Positions 58,892 through 64,000 of a DNA stretch of 64,000 nucleotides are shown piece after piece. The notes below the pieces were generated by a model, which worked only from the letters and a program-made list of their open reading frames with translations, ran no database searches and was not told where the DNA came from. The stretch spans positions 8,333,501 to 8,397,500 of the forward strand of contig NZ_JBEJGX010000003.1 of NCBI RefSeq assembly GCF_040253635.1, read 5' to 3'. The DNA comes from Streptomyces sp. Edi2 (GTDB lineage: Bacteria > Actinomycetota > Actinomycetes > Streptomycetales > Streptomycetaceae). Numbering within the stretch: position 1 is the first letter of the stretch; each line of letters starts with the position of its first letter. The translations under genes and the position numbers were made by a program.

Positions 58892-60067
58892 TCACCCCGA
58901 CGGAGGGTGCTCTTCCAGAAAGAGTCCTTCCTCGACTAACAACCGCAGCAGTGGGACGACGTCTTCGGCCGGGTCGAAGGCGGGGGCCCATCCTGTGGCT
59001 TCCCCGAGAGTGAACGACTCGTGGCGGAAGAGATTTTCAATGAGTTCAGCAGGAGCGCCGTCGAGCGTGATCTTCCGCGTACCGAACAGAATGCGGTGCT
59101 GTTCGGACTCGGCGTCGTATTCAACCTTGACGGCGTTGAAATGCGTTTTCCGCAAACGCGTGTCGCTGTTCGTGGAGAGCGGATGGAACCCGGACTGGCT
59201 CGGGAGGCTGACCTCCCGGTGACGACTGTCCTGGGTGGTCAGATGATGGTCGAGATAGGCCTTCACCAACTGCTCGTCGTCGGCCAGCGCGGCGATTCTT
59301 CCCATCAGTCCGCGCACATGATCGGCGAGTTGTATCGTGTCGCCTCCGACCACCGGCGGGAGGTTGCGCCGCCACTCCTCCTCGTCCGCCAGCCACTTCA
59401 ACCAGTAGACGCCTGTGCGGCACGTCACCCCCAGCGTCAGGTGCAAAGAGGGCTCGCCACCGGCCACCGCGTAGTGCCAATGGCCACGTGGAATGTAGAG
59501 CACGTCCCCCGGACGGAGTTCGGTCTCGATGTAAGGGGGGCCCTTGGGCTCTCCTGTGTCGGCGGAGACGTTGTTGTATTTGTCGAGCGGGTATTTGTAC
59601 GTCTCCTCGGAGACGACCCATCGCTTCGTCCCCTCGATCTGCAGGATGAAGACTTCATGGTCGTCGTGGTGCTGGTCGAACCCCTGTTGCTCAGGCCAGG
59701 AGCAGTACATGTTGACCTGACTCCGGTGGCCGATCGCACGCTCGATCGCCGATGACAGTTCGGCGATCGCAGGAAGCCGCGCCTGCACTTGGTTGATGAT
59801 GAGGGTGTAGCCGTCCTGGCAATGCCTGATCCACTCCTCAGGCGTCTCAGGCTGGTCGTAGATCTTCCTGCCTATGGCCGCCAGGCGGATTTCTTCACCG
59901 AAACGGAGACGGTGGAAATTGAGAAGGTGGTTGAGCTGATCCCAAGAGAAGAGCGGGCGGAAGCGGTCCCGGTCCTGCCCGCGTAAGACGACGCCCCGGG
60001 TGGTCCAGTTCTCGCGAAGAAATTGGTCGAGGGGCATCGGGGCAAGCAAGGATTCGAGATCGAACAC
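58892..60067 (-). CDS. JmjC/cupin-4 Fe(II) oxygenase-like protein
   Basis: The product is 391 aa from GTG 60067, behind GAGGAAT. The double-stranded beta-helix has H133-x-D135 in FDQHHDDHEVFILQIEGTKR and H198 in VLYIPRGHWHYAVAGG, the 2-His-1-Asp Fe(II)/2-oxoglutarate triad of the ROXA/NO66 (cupin 4) subfamily, which hydroxylates Arg or His side chains of ribosomal proteins. The C-terminal winged-helix-like domain of that family is represented by LIENLFRHESFTLGEATGWA. It lies 82 bp after a 46-aa peptide gene, so the peptide is the likely substrate. That is an inference. Confidence 0.8.
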   Translation of the reverse strand: MFDLESLLAPMPLDQFLRENWTTRGVVLRGQDRDRFRPLFSWDQLNHLLNFHRLRFGEEIRLAAIGRKIYDQPETPEEWIRHCQDGYTLIINQVQARLPAIAELSSAIERAIGHRSQVNMYCSWPEQQGFDQHHDDHEVFILQIEGTKRWVVSEETYKYPLDKYNNVSADTGEPKGPPYIETELRPGDVLYIPRGHWHYAVAGGEPSLHLTLGVTCRTGVYWLKWLADEEEWRRNLPPVVGGDTIQLADHVRGLMGRIAALADDEQLVKAYLDHHLTTQDSRHREVSLPSQSGFHPLSTNSDTRLRKTHFNAVKVEYDAESEQHRILFGTRKITLDGAPAELIENLFRHESFTLGEATGWAPAFDPAEDVVPLLRLLVEEGLFLEEHPPSG

Positions 60068-60149
60068 GCCATTCCTCACGGGGTAAAGGGGGTGCCCGGT
60101 GACTCCAGGAGCCACCGGGCGGGTCAGGACAGTGACTCGACCCCTGCCC

Positions 60150-60290
60150 TTACACGTCCTTCTGGTCGACTTCGAGGTTCGGCACGCTCTTGACCTGGGC
60201 TGTCTTCACCGTCTCGGCAGAGAACCCGATCCTCTTCGGGCTGCGGGCCGCGTGAGACCCGGTCTTGGGAGCTGCGGAAATCTTGGCCAT
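60150..60290 (-). CDS. 46-aa candidate RiPP precursor peptide
   Basis: The ATG at 60288-60290 is behind GAGGAG at ideal spacing. The peptide is basic in its first half (AKISAAPKTGSHAARSPKRI) and ends in KSVPNLEVDQKDV, with several Ser/Thr, one His and several Arg/Lys that a JmjC oxygenase could hydroxylate, and no signal peptide. It is the first gene of the minus-strand unit leading to the oxygenase, glycosyltransferase-like and MFS genes. An AT-rich promoter region lies upstream. I recognise no homologous precursor, and the core cannot be delimited. Confidence 0.6.
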   Translation of the reverse strand: MAKISAAPKTGSHAARSPKRIGFSAETVKTAQVKSVPNLEVDQKDV

Positions 60291-60855
60291 CGATGACTCC
60301 TCAACTAGGGGACTTACCCTTTCATTCGTACTACTTACTGTCGCCAACTACCGGAAACGTGTGAAAGGTCATGAGGCGATACATTGAGCCATAATTAGCA
60401 AATCGCTTGCGCAGCCGGGCGCTCGTGTGATCTCGGGGGCAGGCAAGTTCAACGGCCCGGCGGCACGATACGAGGAAGCATCGAAGTCATCGAGGCCATC
60501 GAGGCCGTCAAGGAGGCAGACGGCGGCCGCGAGCCGTTGGGGGGGCGAGCTGTCCGGCTCCGGCTCCGGCTCCGTAGGCCGGCGTGGCGGGGAGGTGCCC
60601 GGCGCAACTGGCTGAACGGCGGTCCCTGACCACGAGGTCAAGGAGCAGGCGTAGTTGGCGCGAGGTGCGAGGTGCGAGGTGCGGGGTGAGGGATGCGGGA
60701 TGTGGGCCCCCTCAGCACATCCCTCTTCGTGTCGATCCTGTGCATCTTTGCAGTCGGGGACATGGAATCCGGACGAGGCCGCCCATCTCGCCGGGTAGCG
60801 GCTGTCTACGCCGTGATAGCACGGAGTGATCCGATTCAAGGGAGGCTACGTCCGC
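60291..60855. promoter_or_regulatory. Promoter-containing gap before the peptide gene
   Basis: About 565 bp lie between divergent genes. The 60300-60415 segment is unusually AT-rich for this genome and must carry the promoter of the peptide operon; precise boxes cannot be fixed. The 60480-60520 region has CATCGAGGCCATCGAGG-like direct repeats, and 60655-60700 carries GAGGTGCGAG repeats. No gene is supported. Confidence 0.5.
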
Positions 60856-61515
60856 ATGGGCATCTTCAGCCGTCGCCAGACCGCGACTACCGAGCCGACG
60901 CAGGCTGTTGGCCTCCGTACGCCTTTCCCGGCGGCCGAGGCCGCCGAAGTCGCACTCGACCCCACCCTTCGTGCGCTCACCGGGCAATGGACCATCGACC
61001 GCCCGCACAGTCGCATCGGATTCTCCGTGCGACACGCGATGGTCACTACGGTGCGAGGTGCCTTCACCGATTACGACAGCGCGCTGTATTTCGACGGAGC
61101 GCAGCCTTCCCAGTCCCGGGCCGAACTCGTCATCCGGGTCGCCAGCGTCGACACGGGCGTAGAACAGCGGGACGCGCACCTCATAGGCACCGACTTCTTT
61201 GACGCGGAGCGCTACCCGGAGATGGCATTCCGCAGCAGCTCCACGATCCACGTGGGCGCAGAGAACTTCCGCATGACCGGGGATCTGACCATTCGCGACA
61301 TCACTCGTCCGGTCGAGCTGCAACTCGCCTATCTCGGCTCGGTGTTGGACCCATTCGGCTATGAGCGGGCCGGCTTCGACGCGACCACCACCATCGACCG
61401 CACCGATTGGGGCCTGGTCTACAACCAACGCCTGGAAGCGGGTGGCGCCATGGTGAGCGAGAGGGTTCGGCTGCAGTTCGACATCTCCGCGATCCGGTCC
61501 GTGCCCCTGGCGTAG
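60856..61515 (+). CDS. YceI-family lipocalin-like protein
   Basis: The product is 219 aa from ATG 60856. The YceI barrel begins at GQWTIDRPHSRIGFSVRHAM. YceI hallmarks include VDTGVEQRDAHLIGTDFFDA, YPEMAFRSS, MTGDLTIRDITRPVELQLAY and RTDWGLVYNQRLEAGG. It has an extra N-terminal stretch of about 35 residues but no signal peptide, so it is cytoplasmic. Family members bind isoprenoids or similar lipids. It is a stand-alone gene. Confidence 0.9.
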   Translation: MGIFSRRQTATTEPTQAVGLRTPFPAAEAAEVALDPTLRALTGQWTIDRPHSRIGFSVRHAMVTTVRGAFTDYDSALYFDGAQPSQSRAELVIRVASVDTGVEQRDAHLIGTDFFDAERYPEMAFRSSSTIHVGAENFRMTGDLTIRDITRPVELQLAYLGSVLDPFGYERAGFDATTTIDRTDWGLVYNQRLEAGGAMVSERVRLQFDISAIRSVPLA

Positions 61516-61559
61516 TTGTCCTGAAGATCGTCTCGACGTCACTGCACGGCAGATCGCGG

Positions 61560-61806
61560 TCCCTGGTGGGCGAGTTGCGCCTCTTCGTCTGTCCACTTCT
61601 CCGCCGCTCGATGGTCTTCTGACGGAGCATCCTGATGCCGTCGGCCTCACCACCGCGGGCCAGGACTTGGGGGAAGCGGGCGACGGAGCGGGCGTTGCCG
61701 TGGCCGTTGGCCGCCCGGATGTCAGCGGCCCGTCACTGCAGGGTGTTGGCCACGGTAACGTCCACGGCAGGACCGTTCAGGGCCTTGCCGGCTGGGGTGT
61801 GTTCCG
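61560..61806 (-). pseudogene. Beta-lactamase-related serine hydrolase, C-terminal fragment with internal stop
   Basis: Minus-strand codons read ALNGPAVDVTVANTLQ, stop, RAADIRAANGHGNARSVARF, then GGEADGIRMLRQKTIER. This corresponds to the EstB-type region where a Trp normally precedes the RAADIRAANGHGN segment, so TGG has become TGA. Neither the catalytic S-x-x-K half nor the true C-terminus is present. It is a decayed remnant between the YceI and erythromycin-esterase-like genes. Confidence 0.6.
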
Positions 61807-62053
61807 AGGGCGCCGTCGGCCTCGCGAACAACCATCGCAATATTCGCGTGCGCGCGTACGGCGCCCGCTGCTAGCTTTCGATCATGGCAATTTGCAGCAA
61901 CTTTCTCTGACGGGGTTCGTCGACAGACGCGGCGCGCCGTTGGCCCAGTGGCCCGGCGCCGGTTCCGTGTACTCGTCGACGCATCGCTCGTCCGCCCGTG
62001 TGCGGACGAGCGGCTGTGTTCTGAACCTCCGAGCCGAGAAATGAGCTCTCCCT

Positions 62054-63352
62054 GTGCCTGTTCATCCCTCTTCCCGCACTGTGCTTGCCGATTGGTTCCG
62101 CGAGCACTCCACCACCCTGGCCACCCTTGATCCGCAGGAGTCCCTCGACGATCTCGAAGCGCTCCGGGAGATCGTCGGCGACGCCCGGGTCGTCGCGATC
62201 GGTGAGGGCGCCCACTTCGTCGAAGAGTTCTCGCACGCACGCCAACGGGTGCTCCGTTACCTCGCCGAACGCTGCGGATTCACCATCTTCGCCATGGAGT
62301 TCGGCTTCGGCGAAGCCTTCCCACTCGACCGCTGGCTGCAGGGGGAGGGGAACGACGGTGCCCTGGCAGAGGTGAGCCGGGCCGCCGCCGAATGGGGCGC
62401 CTCAGACCTCCTGAACTGGCTGCGTCACCACAACCGCACCAGCGCCCACCCCTTGCGCTTCGCCGGCATCGACGTTCCCGAAGCCGGCGGGGCGCTACGG
62501 CCCGCCCTGGAACCGGTGGCCGACTACCTGCGAGAGGTCGACCCCGACGCACTCCGCCTCGTCGATACGGCCCTGGAGGTCAGCGACCGGTTCCTCGAGG
62601 GCTGCGGCTCCGGCGCCGCGGCCGGGCCTGCTTGGGCCGGGCTTCCGGTGGCCGAGCAGAACGAACTGACTGCCGTACTGGCGCGGCTGTTGCTGCGGCT
62701 GCGCGCCGTCGAACCGCTCTACGTCTCCCGCAGCAGCCAGCGCCGCTTCGACATCGCCAGGCGCAGGGTGGAAGCGGCCTGCCACACCGACTACATGTTC
62801 CAGGCGATGAACGCCCTGCTGTCCGGCCGGGGCCTGGCAGCGGACCTGTCGGTGCGAGAGATCTACATGGCCGAATCGGTCCGTTGGCACCTGGAGCACG
62901 CCGCACCGGGGGACCGGATGGTCCTTGCCGCACACAACAGCCACATCCACAAGACGGAGCTGGAGCTCGGCGGTGGCCTCACCGCACTGCCCATGGGCCA
63001 GCACCTCCACCGGATGCTCGGCCGGGACTACCGCACAGTGGCCCTCGTCCACACCGCCGACCATGTCCCGGAGATGTACCCCGACCAGGGCGTCGCAGTG
63101 GGCTTCACCCTTGCCGAAGCCCACCTCGATCCTGCCGAGCCCGGCAGCGTCGAGGCCGCCCTCACCGACGCCGGACTCGCCGACCACATCACCTTGACCG
63201 ACTTGCGCCACGCACCACGCGATGTTCAGGGGGCACCACTGCTCAACGGCATCCGCTCCCAGAGCTCCCCTCTGAGCAGCCCAGTGCCTGACGCATTCGA
63301 CGCCGTACTCGCCGTCCCCACAGCCACCCGAGACCGCACAGTGCGCTTCTGA
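62054..63352 (+). CDS. Erythromycin esterase-family protein
   Basis: The product is 432 aa with a GTG start. The EreA/EreB-like fold is shown by VVAIGEGAHFVEEFSHARQR (Glu/His catalytic region), FAMEFGFGEAFPLDRWLQGE, FAGIDVPEAGG, YMAESVRWHLEHAAPGDRMV, then LAAHNSHIHKT (His). Homologues hydrolyse macrolide lactones or perform succinoglycan/peptide chemistry; many environmental members have unknown substrates. Intrinsic macrolide hydrolysis is possible but not shown. Flanked by remnants, so probably a mobile accessory gene. Confidence 0.88.
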   Translation: MPVHPSSRTVLADWFREHSTTLATLDPQESLDDLEALREIVGDARVVAIGEGAHFVEEFSHARQRVLRYLAERCGFTIFAMEFGFGEAFPLDRWLQGEGNDGALAEVSRAAAEWGASDLLNWLRHHNRTSAHPLRFAGIDVPEAGGALRPALEPVADYLREVDPDALRLVDTALEVSDRFLEGCGSGAAAGPAWAGLPVAEQNELTAVLARLLLRLRAVEPLYVSRSSQRRFDIARRRVEAACHTDYMFQAMNALLSGRGLAADLSVREIYMAESVRWHLEHAAPGDRMVLAAHNSHIHKTELELGGGLTALPMGQHLHRMLGRDYRTVALVHTADHVPEMYPDQGVAVGFTLAEAHLDPAEPGSVEAALTDAGLADHITLTDLRHAPRDVQGAPLLNGIRSQSSPLSSPVPDAFDAVLAVPTATRDRTVRF

Positions 63353-63559
63353 CCCACCCGAACCCGACCAGGCGGGGCCTCCGGACGGGGGTCCCGCCTG
63401 CCTACGTTCCACAGCGGCGAGCCCCGTGCCGCCGCCCCTACCGAACGCGGGACACGAAACCCGTGAGGTAATGCCAACCGGGCCCCACCAAAACCTCACT
63501 GAGGGGCTGTTGATACGCGCCTCCGCTTTATTTTTTCGCTTGAGTTGCTTTCTACGCCG

Positions 63560-63800
63560 TCCGGTGTCGGCTTGGTGAGGGTGATCAGACCGGGCTCGGG
63601 TCCGGGATCGTGTGCTCGGATCTGACGGCGACGGCGGGGGCAGCGGCGGTTGCTCCGGGAACTGTAGCCCCGCTCTTCGCACATATGGTCCGCCCGCGCA
63701 CGCGGGTCCCCGCCCAGGTCCTCCCACCCCGATGATGCAAACGATAGCTGCGTGACGCTGGGCCGCCGCGGCCCTCCAGGTCGCGCGAGCCACCATCTGC
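63560..63800 (-). pseudogene. IS5-type transposase remnant (C-terminal region)
   Basis: On the minus strand, GGDPRARADHMCEERGYSSR, then SNRRCPRRRRQIRAHDPGPE, resembles the IS5-family stretch normally read RPDHLLADKGYSSRANRAWL then RRRGIRHTIPE. The reading frame before and after it is degraded. Nearby GGGGCTGTTGATACGC (63505) may be an old element end. The element cannot be reconstructed. Confidence 0.45.
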
Positions 63801-64000
63801 AGTTGCTGGTATCGCCGGTGTTGTTGGCGTGGCTGGTTACCCTTGGGGCGGGCGGACGGTGTCGGGGTACTCGCCGCTCTGACAAGGGCTACAGCGATGC
63901 CCGGCTTTTCCCCGGGGCGGGGTGTCGCCTTGGCGGGGATGCTGCATCCATGCGTTTAGTGATCGTTTATTGGGGCTCGGCAGGATGTGAAGTGTCGAGA
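63801..64000. other. Window end, no supportable gene
   Basis: An ATG at 63950 opens a 17-codon frame that runs off the window and includes a rare TTA codon. It is too short to judge. The rest of this stretch shows no gene. Confidence 0.4.

Noticed and set aside
61667..62044. Plus-strand frame with DVSGPSLQGVGHGNVHGRTV, resembling the TIR-cassette tag
   Set aside because: It is antisense to the serine-hydrolase remnant, which explains the sequence better. The likeness is coincidental.
63950..64000. Gene start with a TTA codon at the window end
   Set aside because: Only 17 codons are visible, with no clear ribosome site.

Overview
The window is high-GC actinobacterial DNA, almost certainly a Streptomyces chromosome. 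The evidence is the strong GC bias at third codon positions, frequent GTG starts with GGAG-type ribosome sites, a SARP/BTAD regulator, a DmdR/IdeR-type iron box, IPT/TIG proteins, a HipA-family kinase of actinobacterial type, and many paired regulator/enzyme loci. The many broken genes, simple tandem repeats and self-contained cassettes look like an accessory region such as a chromosome arm. I see no rRNA, tRNA or CRISPR array.

Layout. (1) 0.3-6.1 kb: a tight six-gene minus-strand operon read from 6089 down to 309. It encodes a haem-oxygenase-like diiron oxidase, an aminotransferase, an FAD/NAD(P) monooxygenase-like protein, a cupin, a TauE/SafE permease and an O-methyltransferase. It looks like a small-molecule biosynthetic cluster. 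(2) 7-9.7 kb: HipA-family kinase, cyclophilin and a membrane-anchored hypothetical protein. (3) 10-18 kb: surface and repeat proteins, namely a secreted protein with three internal repeats, two IPT/TIG proteins, a SARP regulator with a small upstream ORF, a DUF5819-HTTM pair resembling SdpA/SdpB, and a secreted Thr/Gly-repeat protein. (4) 18.5-20.1 kb: divergent hydrolase and HTH regulator around a perfect palindrome. (5) 20.6-28.5 kb: a peptide ABC transporter operon headed by a C45 (penicillin acyltransferase-like) hydrolase, divergent from an RpiR regulator. (6) 29-49 kb: housekeeping-like accessory enzymes (SDRs, alpha/beta hydrolases, VOC proteins, a sulfite-oxidase-like protein, a phosphotransferase), their regulators, and numerous decayed genes. 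(7) 49.3-54.9 kb: a five-gene minus-strand operon encoding an XRE-TPR regulator, a TIR protein with a SARM1-like catalytic segment, a P-loop ATPase, a membrane protein and a small protein. Three of these share a Gly-rich tag, and the operon resembles a conflict/defence cassette. (8) 55.9-60.3 kb: a 46-aa peptide, a JmjC/cupin-4 oxygenase, a GT-B-like glycosyltransferase and an MFS exporter, forming a candidate RiPP pathway of unfamiliar composition. (9) 60.8-64 kb: YceI protein, serine-hydrolase remnant, erythromycin-esterase family protein and a transposase remnant.

Three regions are the best candidates for undescribed biology: the diiron-oxidase operon, the TIR-ATPase operon and the JmjC peptide cluster. 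A pattern seen across the whole window is short tandem repeats placed just 3' of stop codons, or inside the last codons of genes. Three otherwise good genes (an SDR, a TMEM175 channel and a HAD protein) carry single-base frameshifts. These could be real decay or assembly errors.
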